From an uncultured Lachnospiraceae bacterium (GTDB taxonomy: Bacteria; Bacillota; Clostridia; Lachnospirales; Lachnospiraceae): DNA of 64,000 nt. How positions within the stretch are numbered: position 1 is the first letter of the stretch; every line of letters begins with the position of its first letter. Positions 44,562-53,509 of the stretch are shown in pieces. The position numbers were made by a program, and so were the translations under genes. The notes beneath the pieces are model-generated. The model searched no databases and was not told the DNA's origin. It saw nothing but the letters and a program-made list of their open reading frames with translations. The stretch spans positions 1-64,000 of the forward strand of contig CAJTMB010000014.1 of NCBI GenBank assembly GCA_910577105.1, read 5' to 3'.

Positions 44562-44605
44562 CGGCAGCCGGTACATGGTTTAATATGAAAAATGAAAAAA
44601 CAAGT

Positions 44606-44643
44606 AAAACAGGCAGCCGCCATACCGGTAACTGCCTGTTTTT
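44606..44643. terminator. bidirectional intrinsic terminator
   Basis: AAACAGGCAG/CTGCCTGTTT stem with a structured 15-base loop and T5 after it on the plus strand; A4 on the other side gives T4 for the minus strand. It separates the convergent DfsB-like and clpB genes. Confidence 0.85.
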
Positions 44644-44661
44644 ATTTACGGGTATATGATT

Positions 44662-47247
44662 TTATCTTCCCACGCCTGCCGAGAGCGCGCCGTTTTCCAC
44701 GTCAATCCTGATGGTATCCCCTTCCCTCACCCGGTCGGATAATATCAGCTTCGCCGAAAGGGTTTCCACATGCTTCTGGATATAACGCTTTAACGGACGG
44801 GCGCCGTATACCGGGTCATACGCATTGTCCACGATAAACTGCTTCGCCGCGTCGGAAAGCTCCACCTTAAGCTCCCTGTCTGAAAGCCTCCTGTTTAAGT
44901 CAGCCAGAATCAGGTTCACAATGCCGCCGATATTTTCTTTCGTCAACGGTTTAAACAAAATGGTTTCATCCAGACGGTTCAAAAATTCCGGCCGGAAATG
45001 GTTGCGCAAATCTGCAAGCACAAGCTGCTCCGCTTCAGGCCTTATGGAACCGTCCTCCCCGATACCATCCAAAAGATACTGGGCGCCGATATTGGAGGTC
45101 ATTATCAGAATGGTATTTTTAAAGTCCACCGTACGACCCTGCGAGTCGGTGATGCGTCCGTCATCCAGCACCTGCAAAAGCACATTGAACACATCCGGGT
45201 GCGCTTTTTCTATCTCATCAAAGAGCACAACGGAATAGGGTTTCCTTCTGACTGCCTCGGTCAACTGTCCGCCTTCCTCATAGCCCACATATCCGGGAGG
45301 CGCCCCAAGCAGGCGGGATACGGAGTATTTCTCCATATACTCGCTCATGTCAATACGGACGATATTGCCCTCGTCGTCAAAAAGCGCCTGTGCAAGAGCC
45401 TTTGCCAGTTCTGTTTTGCCCACGCCGGTCGGTCCCAAAAACAGGAAGGAACCGATGGGCTTTGTAGGGTCTTTAATCCCTGCTTTGGAGCGCATAATGG
45501 CCTCGGACACCTTGGTGACGCCTTCGTCCTGCCCCACTACCCGCCTGTGCAGTTCCTCATCCAGATGCAGGGTTTTGTTTCTCTCGCTTTCCGTCAGCTT
45601 CGCAACCGGAATACCTGTCCACCGGGAAATAATCCGGGCAATTTCTTCCTCCGACACACTCTCATGCACCAAAGAAAGCTCCCTGTTCTTTACCTGTTCC
45701 TCCTCTGTTTCAAGCTGCTTTTTCAGGGCGGGAAGCCTGCCGTAGGAAAGCTCCGCCGCCTTCTCCAAATTGCCTTCCCGCTGCGCAATCTGTATCTGGC
45801 CGTTGATGGCCTCTATCTCCTCACGCAGCTTGGAAAGTTTGTCTACGGATGCCTTTTCGTTGTCCCACTGTGCCTTCTTGCCGGAAAATTCTTCTTTCCA
45901 CTCCGCAAGCTCCTTTTGCAGGTTCTCCAATCTTTCTTGACTGAGCCGGTCATCCTCTTTTTTGAGGGCTGCCTCCTCTATCTCCATCTGCATAATTTTG
46001 CGCTGTAGTTCATCCAGTTCCGTGGGCATGGAATCCAGCTCGGTCTTGATGAGCGCGCATGCCTCGTCCACAAGGTCAATGGCCTTATCCGGCAGAAAAC
46101 GGTCGGAGATATAGCGGTTTGACAAAACGGCGGCGCTCACAAGGGCGTTATCCATAATCTTCACACCGTGGTACACCTCATAGCGCTCCTTCAATCCCCT
46201 CAGAATGGAAATGGTGTCTTCCACGGTGGGTTCCTCCACCATGACAGGCTGGAAACGGCGCTCCAGAGCAGCGTCCTTTTCTATATACTGCCTGTATTCA
46301 TCCAGCGTGGTGGCGCCGATGCAGTGCAGCTCCCCGCGGGCCAGCATGGGTTTTAACATATTGCCTGCGTCCAGCGCGCCGTCCGTCTTGCCCGCGCCCA
46401 CGATGGTATGCAGCTCATCGATGAACAGGATAATCTGTCCGTCGCTTTTTTTGACTTCCTCCAAAACCGCTTTTAAACGCTCTTCAAACTCGCCCCTGTA
46501 TTTGGCGCCTGCCACAAGCGCGCCCATATCCAGTGCAAAAATCTTTTTTTCCTTCAAGCCCTGTGGGACATCCCCCCGCACAATACGCTGGGCAAGCCCT
46601 TCCACCACGGCGGTTTTACCCACGCCGGGCTCCCCGATTAAAACCGGATTGTTTTTGGTTTTTCGGGAAAGGATGCGGATAACGTTGCGGATTTCATTGT
46701 CGCGGCCGATAACCGGGTCAAGCTTCTGCTCCCTTGCCTTTTCCACCAAATCCTGCCCGTATTTTGCCAGCGTGTCATAGGTGGCCTCCGGGTTATCGCT
46801 TGTAACCCTCTGATTGCCCCTTACGGTGGAAAGCGCCTGCAAAAAACGCTCCCTTGTAATGCCGTATTCCTTAAAAATATCTTTTATTGCCTTATTCGGG
46901 TGCTGTATCATGGCTAAAAACAAGTGCTCCACGGACACATACTCATCGCCCAGACGTTTTGCCTCATCCTCCGCAGACAATAACGCCTTGTTTAAGTCCG
47001 CCCCCACATGGAGCTCGCCGCCCTGCACCTTCACCCGTTTTCTCAGCGCTTCCTCCACGCGGTTGCAAAAATGCTCTTTCTGGATTTCCATTTTTTCAAT
47101 CAGCTTTAAAATCAGGCTGTCCTCTATCGTCAGAAGGCTGTAGAGCAAATGCTCCTGCTCAATCTCCTGATTGCCGTATTCATAAGCCAGCTTCTGGCAG
47201 CCTTCCACAGCTTCCATTGACTTTTGCGTAAATTTAGAAATATTCAT
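44662..47247 (-). CDS. clpB: ATP-dependent chaperone ClpB
   Basis: 861 residues, full length. N-domain repeats (FTQKSMEAVEGCQKLAYEYG), first AAA+ module with Walker A GEPGVGKTAVVEGLA and Walker B ILFIDELHTIVGAGK, the ClpB-specific coiled-coil middle domain (about 410-520), second AAA+ module with GPTGVGKTELAKALA and VLFDEIEKAHPDVFN, and a C-terminal sensor GARPLKRYIQKHVE. ClpB rescues aggregated proteins with DnaK. No CIRCE box is seen upstream; a long-hairpin element (47270-47430) lies just before the ribosome binding site (AAGGAGG). Confidence 0.97.
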   Translation of the reverse strand: MNISKFTQKSMEAVEGCQKLAYEYGNQEIEQEHLLYSLLTIEDSLILKLIEKMEIQKEHFCNRVEEALRKRVKVQGGELHVGADLNKALLSAEDEAKRLGDEYVSVEHLFLAMIQHPNKAIKDIFKEYGITRERFLQALSTVRGNQRVTSDNPEATYDTLAKYGQDLVEKAREQKLDPVIGRDNEIRNVIRILSRKTKNNPVLIGEPGVGKTAVVEGLAQRIVRGDVPQGLKEKKIFALDMGALVAGAKYRGEFEERLKAVLEEVKKSDGQIILFIDELHTIVGAGKTDGALDAGNMLKPMLARGELHCIGATTLDEYRQYIEKDAALERRFQPVMVEEPTVEDTISILRGLKERYEVYHGVKIMDNALVSAAVLSNRYISDRFLPDKAIDLVDEACALIKTELDSMPTELDELQRKIMQMEIEEAALKKEDDRLSQERLENLQKELAEWKEEFSGKKAQWDNEKASVDKLSKLREEIEAINGQIQIAQREGNLEKAAELSYGRLPALKKQLETEEEQVKNRELSLVHESVSEEEIARIISRWTGIPVAKLTESERNKTLHLDEELHRRVVGQDEGVTKVSEAIMRSKAGIKDPTKPIGSFLFLGPTGVGKTELAKALAQALFDDEGNIVRIDMSEYMEKYSVSRLLGAPPGYVGYEEGGQLTEAVRRKPYSVVLFDEIEKAHPDVFNVLLQVLDDGRITDSQGRTVDFKNTILIMTSNIGAQYLLDGIGEDGSIRPEAEQLVLADLRNHFRPEFLNRLDETILFKPLTKENIGGIVNLILADLNRRLSDRELKVELSDAAKQFIVDNAYDPVYGARPLKRYIQKHVETLSAKLILSDRVREGDTIRIDVENGALSAGVGR

Positions 47248-47269
47248 AATGACTGCCTCCTTATTCTGA

Positions 47270-47430
47270 TTCCGGATATGGCAAGGGTGGGGGCAGGCGG
47301 CATACAGGTATCTGCCGGGGGACGCTTGCGCTCTTAAAAAGGCGTAGCGGTACTAGAAGGACCGACGCCTTTTTAACGCCCCCTTACAGATACCTGTCTG
47401 CCGCCTGCCCTGCTCTTTCCATATGCGGAA
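47270..47430 (+). repeat. long-hairpin element, type A copy 3
   Basis: Inner arms 47291-47314 and 47387-47410 pair in 23 of 24 positions, and weaker pairing extends to 47270 and 47430. The core has GGGGGACG, CGCTC (CACTC elsewhere), AAAAAGGCGT, AGCGGTACTAG, AAGGACCG, ACGCCTTTTT and CGCCCCC, without the inner hairpin of the other copies. Both central-stem ends have changed together. It lies between divergent clpB and the symporter gene, 12 bases from the clpB ribosome binding site. Confidence 0.85.
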
Positions 47431-47555
47431 GTCTTTTTGTTCTAGTGATAATATAACACAGGGAACAATAAAATCAATATACAAATTATAAACATTTTCT
47501 AAAACTTTATCCTATATATTATAGTAACCGGATTTTGAAAACAAATGAGGTATTT

Positions 47556-48878
47556 ATGGCTGCTGCCCTTTTTTCTTTTTTTGAAAAAATAAACGCGTTT
47601 CTCTGGAACGGTCCCGTAATTGTGATTTTGTCCGCCGCGCACTTATTCTTTACTTTTAAGCTGCTACCGCAACGACATACTTTTCGTGCCATCAGGCTTT
47701 CCGTAGCGCCGGATAAGGATGCCCCCAAAAAAGGCTTAAGCGGTTTTGCCACGCTGGCAACGACCCTTGCCGCCACTCTGGGTACGGGGAATATTGTGGG
47801 GGTCTCCACCGCCATTGCGCTCGGCGGGCCCGGCGCTTTGTTCTGGTGCTTCCTCACCGGGCTGTTCGGCATGGCAACCACCTATGCGGAATGCTTTTTA
47901 AGCTGCATGTACCGGAAAAGAAACCCCGACGGCACCAGCGTGGGCGGGCCCATGTATGTGCTGGAGCATGGGCTGAAAAGTAAGTTTATGGGCAAATTTT
48001 ACGCTCTCTGCGTAGTCTGCGCCGCCATCGGCGCAGGCTGCACCACACAGTCTTCCGCCATCGCCGATGCCGCATACTCTACATGGAAGCTTTCTCCCCA
48101 TATCATCGGCATCGCGGCTGCCGTACTTACAGGCATGGTGATTTTGGGCGGCGTCAAAAGCATTGGAAGCTTTTGTACCCGGCTCGTCCCCCCTTTGAGT
48201 TTTCTTTATATGGGGGCCTGCGTGTTCCTGATGTGGATGAACCGTGACTTCCTGCTGCCCTCATTACAGCTTGTATTGTCTTCCGCCTTTACGGGACGCG
48301 CTACAGGGGGTGGATTTGTGGGCAGCACGTTTTTGGTTGCCGCACGCTTCGGCATTGCAAGGGGGCTTTTTACCAACGAAGCCGGTATCGGCACTGCCGC
48401 CATCACCGCCGGCGCGTCCGGCACCGAAGCCCCCGAAAAACAGGCCCTGATTTCCATGACCGCCGTTTTCTGGGATACCATTGTGATGTGTACGCTGACC
48501 GGTTTTACCATCATAAGCAGTATGCTTGCCCATCCGGGCAGTGCTGCAGGTTACACGGATGCGGGCCTTACCAGCGCTGCTTTTGCCTTTCTCCCTCTGG
48601 GCGGCAATGCCTTTTTAACCCTCTCCCTGATTGCCTTCGCCCTTGCCACCCTGGTGGGATGGTGTTATCTGGGTGAAAAAGGAGTGGCTTACCTGTTTGG
48701 AGAAACAGGCGTCCACTCCTACCATCTTGTTTATATTGTTATGATTTACATAGGGGCGGTAATCCCCATGAACCTGGTCTGGGGATTCACCGACCTCATC
48801 AATGCCATTATGGTATTTCCCAACGCGCTCTGCCTCTTTATCCTGTTTAAGCGCATTAAGAAACCTATCTGCCGGTAA
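47556..48878 (+). CDS. sodium:alanine symporter (AGCS family)
   Basis: 440 residues from the ATG at 47556 (GAGGT 5 bases upstream; a TTG start at 47535 lacks one). About 10-11 transmembrane helices. Family signatures: ATTLAATLGTGNIVGVSTAI, GTSVGGPMYVLEHGLKS, GLFTNEAGIGTAAITAGASG and FALATLVGWCYLGEKGV. Members import alanine or glycine with Na+. Its promoter region contains the long-hairpin element; no Ala or Gly riboswitch was recognised. Confidence 0.93.
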   Translation: MAAALFSFFEKINAFLWNGPVIVILSAAHLFFTFKLLPQRHTFRAIRLSVAPDKDAPKKGLSGFATLATTLAATLGTGNIVGVSTAIALGGPGALFWCFLTGLFGMATTYAECFLSCMYRKRNPDGTSVGGPMYVLEHGLKSKFMGKFYALCVVCAAIGAGCTTQSSAIADAAYSTWKLSPHIIGIAAAVLTGMVILGGVKSIGSFCTRLVPPLSFLYMGACVFLMWMNRDFLLPSLQLVLSSAFTGRATGGGFVGSTFLVAARFGIARGLFTNEAGIGTAAITAGASGTEAPEKQALISMTAVFWDTIVMCTLTGFTIISSMLAHPGSAAGYTDAGLTSAAFAFLPLGGNAFLTLSLIAFALATLVGWCYLGEKGVAYLFGETGVHSYHLVYIVMIYIGAVIPMNLVWGFTDLINAIMVFPNALCLFILFKRIKKPICR

Positions 48879-48900
48879 AAACATGCATTACCATTGTTCA

Positions 48901-49902
48901 TCAGGCGGAATCCCGCTTCACAATGCTGCAGGAAAGACGGATGAGGCTTCCGTTCTCATCCTCTTTTAACATTTTTAACAGGCTTTGTACAGCCACCGCA
49001 CCCTGCTCTTCAAAATTGGTTCTGATGGTAGTCAGGGCAGGCTGTATATACCGGCAGAGTTCCATATCGTCACAGCCCATAACCTTAACCACGTCCGGAA
49101 CGGGGATTCCCGCACCCCCAAATGCCTCCATGCATCCTATGGCGCTTAAATCGTTGACGGCAAATACCGCCTGTGGCAGCTTTTCGTCATCCCATTTGCC
49201 TGCCAGCTTTTCCAAAAAAGAACCGACAGCGTCAAACGTGGTCTTCCGCTCAAAATTGCCCTGCCATACAAACTCTTCCTGCAGCACAATGTCATGCTCC
49301 GCCAAAGCATCCCGAAATCCCCTGCCGCGCTCCCGGCTGTCGTATTTTTCGGGTCCGTCCACAAAGCCAAACCTGCGGATACCCCGCCCAAGCAGATATT
49401 CCGCAGCCATCCTGCCTGCATCGTAAGAGTCAAAAAAGACCCCTGCCTGATATGGTCCGGCTATTTCCCTGTTCAAATATACAACAGGAATACCTGCCTC
49501 CTGCAACATTTCCTCCTGTTCCTTGGAAAGGATATTGTGCACAATGATTGCTCCGTCCACCCTGCGTCCCAGCAGGTTTCCCATAACGGAATCCTGCTGC
49601 CTGCTGACAAATACATTCAATTCGTAGCCGTTTGCAGCACACTGTCTGGCCATGGAGTCTGTCAATGCGCCCATATAAGCGCCCCCCATATAATCCACAA
49701 ACAACCCTATGACTTTTGTGGCCTGGGATTTTAAGTTCCTGCCGTTTAAGTTTGGAATATAGTGCAGTCTTTCGGCTACCTGAAGGATATGCGCCTTCGT
49801 GTCAGGATGCAGCACATCCACTCCGTTTAAGGCGTTGGAAACGGTGGAAATGGACACACCCGCTTCCCTCGCCACATCTTTAATCGTTACTTTCCCCATC
49901 AT
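48901..49902 (-). CDS. LacI family transcriptional regulator
   Basis: 333 residues; a second ATG is one codon later. N-terminal helix-turn-helix and hinge: VTIKDVAREAGVSISTVSNA then LNGRNLKSQATKVIGLF. The periplasmic-binding-protein core follows (FGFVDGPEKYDSRERGRGF, PDVVKVMGCDDMELCRYIQ). The TAATG overlap with the GH3 gene shows it is the second gene of that operon. It probably represses the operon through the palindrome at 52745-52762, with release by a sugar freed by the glycosidase. Confidence 0.93.
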   Translation of the reverse strand: MMGKVTIKDVAREAGVSISTVSNALNGVDVLHPDTKAHILQVAERLHYIPNLNGRNLKSQATKVIGLFVDYMGGAYMGALTDSMARQCAANGYELNVFVSRQQDSVMGNLLGRRVDGAIIVHNILSKEQEEMLQEAGIPVVYLNREIAGPYQAGVFFDSYDAGRMAAEYLLGRGIRRFGFVDGPEKYDSRERGRGFRDALAEHDIVLQEEFVWQGNFERKTTFDAVGSFLEKLAGKWDDEKLPQAVFAVNDLSAIGCMEAFGGAGIPVPDVVKVMGCDDMELCRYIQPALTTIRTNFEEQGAVAVQSLLKMLKEDENGSLIRLSCSIVKRDSA

Positions 49903-52718
49903 TACTTTTCCGAATCCCTTGTAAATTCTATAAAGGAGATTTCAATGCCCGGCTTTACGTGATGCAGGGACATCTCATACAACCCTTCCTTCAGTTCCAC
50001 CTTTGCCACGCGCTGCGACATCCATCTGCCAAAAGTACCGTTGGTCTGTACATCCGCCGCCTTCCTGCCATTTAAGCATATCTGGCTAAGCATCTGCGCC
50101 CTGTCGCTTTGCGTGGACCTCAGACATACATTGATATTATATATGCCGCCGTTTTCGACTTTGAGGAAAATGCTTTCTTTCTCCAGCCTGCCTTCTCCGG
50201 CATCCACCTTCCCGATTACCTGTACCATCTTTGATTCCTGACCTTCTTTTGTCATTGGCTCAAAGATTTCCGGTATTACCTGCTTAATTTTCCTGCCGGC
50301 AGCAGGTGAAGCAAGCAGAAAGCGTAAAATATTCATAACGCACCGCTGTAATTCCCCGATAGTCAGTCTGCCTTCCGCAACCGCGCTTTCCGTATCGTCT
50401 CCTACCGCATTGACGGCAGCGCCGTTGTTGTTCACTACCATGAATAAATCATTTTGGGCACGGAGCATGGCTGCCGTGTTTCTGACATCCGCCTTCCCTG
50501 CATGGATGGCATCATTCATACTGGACCACCAGTCCGTCATGACAAGACCGTCAAAACCCCATTCTTCCCTTAAAATCGTAGTAGTCAAATCATAATGGGA
50601 GGCTGCCTGATAACTGTTAACCGGATTATAAGAAGTCATCACCGCACGGCTTCCTCCTTCTTTTACAGCAATTTCATATCCTCGCAAATAAATTTCCCGA
50701 AGCGCGCGCTCCGAAATTACGGCTTCCACCGTACGTCTGGCCTTTTCCTGGCTGTTGCACGCATAATGCTTCATGGTACCCATCGTTCCGGCTCTGTCAA
50801 GCCCCCTCTCACAGGCAGCTGCAAACATCCCCGTCACATAAGGGTCTTCGGAAAAATATTCAAAATTTCTGCCGTTTAATGCATGTCTGTGGATGTTGAT
50901 GCCGGGACCCAGCAACGTATCAATGTCATTTTGTACCAGTTCTTTTCCTTCCAGATAAAAAAGTTCTTCCATCAACTCCGTGTTGAAGCTGCATGCCAGC
51001 AGTGTACCGATGGGAAGCTGGGTTGCTTTCTCGCCTGTATCCATACGAAGCCCGGAAGGACCGTCCGCCGCGCATCCTGCAGGGATTCCCCTTGCTGTGA
51101 GTTCCTCCGTAATGCCGCCAAAAGCTGCTGCCGTACCCGGCGTTACCTTGGCGCTGCACATTCCTTCACCGCGCACAAGGACTGCCATTTCCGGTACGGA
51201 TAGCTGTGCCGTAAACTCCTCCAATGTTGCCCTTCCCTCTTTTACGTCCTGAAACAGGATATCCTGTCTGTCGGTGGAAGGAAGCGGCGTGGGAAGATTT
51301 TCCATAATCCGTTTACCCAAATCAAAAGTACGCTGCGGTACGGCTTCATAAGCAATCCGGTATGTCCCGTCTTCTTTCTTTTCCGGTTTCATCCTCTGAA
51401 AAGCTCTTACCGGTGAAGCGGCTTCACGCAACTGTTCCACTACCACGGTTTCCTTTAACACAAACGGCGCTTCACCCGCTGCCAGCGCTTCTTTTGTGTT
51501 ACGGCAGTCCTCACCCACATGGAAACGGTATGCGCCCGCTTCCAGAACATAACAGGACTTGTGACCTGTCACGCCGCCGTCATCATAGGATGCAAATCTT
51601 TTCACCTTTGTATCTATAGTAAGCGTACAGGATTCGCCGGGCTGTAACTCTTTTGTTTTGGCAAATCCCACAAGCGCCCTTTTAGGCTGTCCCAGCCTGC
51701 CCTGCGGCGCCTCCACATATACCTGAAGCACTTCTTTGCCGGGATAACTTCCCGTATTTCTGACTTCTGTTTCTATCAGTACACTGCCGTCCTTTCCTTC
51801 CCCTTTCAATTCCACATTTTTGATATCCCATGCAAATGTGGTATAAGACAAACCGAAGCCGAAAGGAAACATGACCTTTTCAGGGCAAAAAGTTTCAAAA
51901 TATCGGTAGCCCACATAAATATCTTCTTCATATATATTGCACAGCTTATCACCGTAATTTGCATGTGCGGGATAATCTTCTATTTTATAGGCAATCGTAT
52001 CCGTCAGATGCCCGGATGGGGAAACTGCCCCGGCTAAGATATCGGCAGATGCATTTCCGCCTTCCTGTCCTCCCTGCCAGGTGTAAAGCAGGGCCTTGAT
52101 GCTGCCGTGGCACCAATCCTCTAAAATCCAATTCATGTCTATGATATTTGACACATTAAAAAGAATGGCAGTCTGTGAAAAATATTTGGTCACAAGACAA
52201 ATCATGGCCTCCTCTTCTTTGGTCAGTCTGTAACTGCCGGCCTCATCCGCATTGTCCTGGTCTTCCCCTGCAGTCCTGCCGATAACGATGAATGCTTTAT
52301 TGGAAACCCCGGCCGCTTCTTTTACCAAATCGTCAGTCAACGGCATTTCCGCCTGATGCCACGGCTCTGCCGCCCATCCGCCACCCCCGTTGTCAAAGGG
52401 ATTTTCTTTTATCCAGTTTTCATACACGCCTGCCAGATGCTCATTGATATGCACATGAGAATACCCACGCAATCCTCCCAGAAGATTGGTGGCATACTCC
52501 ACATTCACTGCACCACCCGAACCTGTGCCGCTCCTGTAATAGTCTGTCTGGCATCTGCCAAACAGTGCAATATTATCCTCTTCCTTAATCGGCAGCATAT
52601 TATTTTCATTTTTTAACAATACCATTCCTTCTGCCGCGGCCTTTCTGCACAAAGGCGCCAGTTCCTTTAAAGGAACACCGATTTTTCCTTCCATCCTCTT
52701 TACCTCGCATTCTGCCAT
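49902..52718 (-). CDS. glycoside hydrolase family 3, permuted domain order (beta-glucosidase-like)
   Basis: 938 residues; an ATG at 52694 with GAGGT upstream is an alternative start. Domain order is reversed relative to most GH3s. The alpha/beta sandwich comes first (starts KAAAEGMVLLKNENNMLPI), then a fibronectin-III-like module (about 300-400; EVRNTGSYPGKEVLQVYVEA), then the TIM barrel (about 510-830) with ADGPSGLRMD, NFEYFSEDPYVTG, MKHYACNSQEKARR and the nucleophile Asp in LVMTDWWSSMND. Permuted beta-glucosidases are known from ruminal Clostridia. No signal peptide, so it acts in the cytosol on imported oligosaccharides. Specificity is inferred. Confidence 0.93.
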   Translation of the reverse strand: MAECEVKRMEGKIGVPLKELAPLCRKAAAEGMVLLKNENNMLPIKEEDNIALFGRCQTDYYRSGTGSGGAVNVEYATNLLGGLRGYSHVHINEHLAGVYENWIKENPFDNGGGGWAAEPWHQAEMPLTDDLVKEAAGVSNKAFIVIGRTAGEDQDNADEAGSYRLTKEEEAMICLVTKYFSQTAILFNVSNIIDMNWILEDWCHGSIKALLYTWQGGQEGGNASADILAGAVSPSGHLTDTIAYKIEDYPAHANYGDKLCNIYEEDIYVGYRYFETFCPEKVMFPFGFGLSYTTFAWDIKNVELKGEGKDGSVLIETEVRNTGSYPGKEVLQVYVEAPQGRLGQPKRALVGFAKTKELQPGESCTLTIDTKVKRFASYDDGGVTGHKSCYVLEAGAYRFHVGEDCRNTKEALAAGEAPFVLKETVVVEQLREAASPVRAFQRMKPEKKEDGTYRIAYEAVPQRTFDLGKRIMENLPTPLPSTDRQDILFQDVKEGRATLEEFTAQLSVPEMAVLVRGEGMCSAKVTPGTAAAFGGITEELTARGIPAGCAADGPSGLRMDTGEKATQLPIGTLLACSFNTELMEELFYLEGKELVQNDIDTLLGPGINIHRHALNGRNFEYFSEDPYVTGMFAAACERGLDRAGTMGTMKHYACNSQEKARRTVEAVISERALREIYLRGYEIAVKEGGSRAVMTSYNPVNSYQAASHYDLTTTILREEWGFDGLVMTDWWSSMNDAIHAGKADVRNTAAMLRAQNDLFMVVNNNGAAVNAVGDDTESAVAEGRLTIGELQRCVMNILRFLLASPAAGRKIKQVIPEIFEPMTKEGQESKMVQVIGKVDAGEGRLEKESIFLKVENGGIYNINVCLRSTQSDRAQMLSQICLNGRKAADVQTNGTFGRWMSQRVAKVELKEGLYEMSLHHVKPGIEISFIEFTRDSEK

Positions 52719-52744
52719 TTTGTAAAAAACCCCTGTTTTACAGT

Positions 52745-52762
52745 AATAAAAACGTTTTTATT
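52745..52762. promoter_or_regulatory. LacI-type operator upstream of the GH3 operon
   Basis: Perfect 18-bp palindrome AATAAAAACGTTTTTATT with the central CG that LacI/GalR proteins need, 27 bases before the GH3 start. The cognate regulator is the second gene of the operon. Confidence 0.7.
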
Positions 52763-52942
52763 TTGTAAGTATAACACATGAAAACAGTATTTGCAATCAC
52801 TCTTTTCAGAATGGTGTTGCTGATAGACATTGCATCCGGCCTCCTTAGTTGCAACTCGATAGCTCTCTTCGCATAACTGCCAATCAGGTAATGAGTAGGG
52901 AAGAAATTGAAATCGTACCCATAATAAAGCAGGAAACGCTGC

Positions 52943-53509
52943 CTATGTATTATGTTGATTTTCAATCCTATTTTCGATGATGAGACAACAACAAAATACT
53001 ATTTCAATAATCAGCATAAATATCGCTATAATGGCAGCATTGTAATGCAATCCCAAAATCAAAACTACAATCGGTACGATAACCGACAGTATATAGTATG
53101 TTTTTGATTGATACAGCCAACCGTAAGGAAATAGATGCGCTCCAAAAACCATTGCATAAACCATCAACATTTTATCCGGTCTGGATGCATATACCCACAT
53201 TACGATTAAAAGGTAAAATATTTGATTTATCGTAAATATCAGTCCTAATTTTGTAAGGGGATTATCCTTATTTTGAAAATCCACTCCTATTACTTTAGAG
53301 ATAAAATAAGCTAATGGAACCAAAGGAGCAGAGCAAAAAAATGTGTATAAGTTTTTGGTTAGAATAGGCAAAGGCGATATATGAATGACCAAAATCGCCA
53401 ACCATATAGGGACAGATGCCAGAATAAAAGGCAATCCTCTTTTCTGCTTTTTCCTACAATCTGCTTTTAATTCCTGCAACGCCACGCATAACCTTTCTTT
53501 ATCTTTCAT
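52943..53509 (-). CDS. conserved membrane protein (DUF7010-like)
   Basis: 188 residues from the ATG at 53509 (AAAGGAG upstream), overlapping the DUF3021 stop by 11 bases. About six transmembrane helices; phrases KKQKRGLPFILASVPIWLAI and VYAMVFGAHLFPYGWLYQSK resemble a conserved clostridial family I know as DUF7010, of unknown function. Third gene of the second LytTR operon, so probably one of its outputs. Confidence 0.75.
   Translation of the reverse strand: MKDKERLCVALQELKADCRKKQKRGLPFILASVPIWLAILVIHISPLPILTKNLYTFFCSAPLVPLAYFISKVIGVDFQNKDNPLTKLGLIFTINQIFYLLIVMWVYASRPDKMLMVYAMVFGAHLFPYGWLYQSKTYYILSVIVPIVVLILGLHYNAAIIAIFMLIIEIVFCCCLIIENRIENQHNT

Noticed and set aside
44998..46008. 336-codon plus-strand frame inside clpB
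   Set aside because: Antisense to an intact, highly conserved chaperone gene and lacking family motifs.
47248..47555. CIRCE/HrcA heat-shock site for clpB
   Set aside because: No TTAGCACTC-N9-GAGTGCTAA or close variant is present; only the long-hairpin element.
52738..52965. 75-codon minus-strand frame before the GH3 gene
   Set aside because: It covers the operator and promoter region and overlaps the end of the DUF7010-like gene; no binding site or recognisable product.
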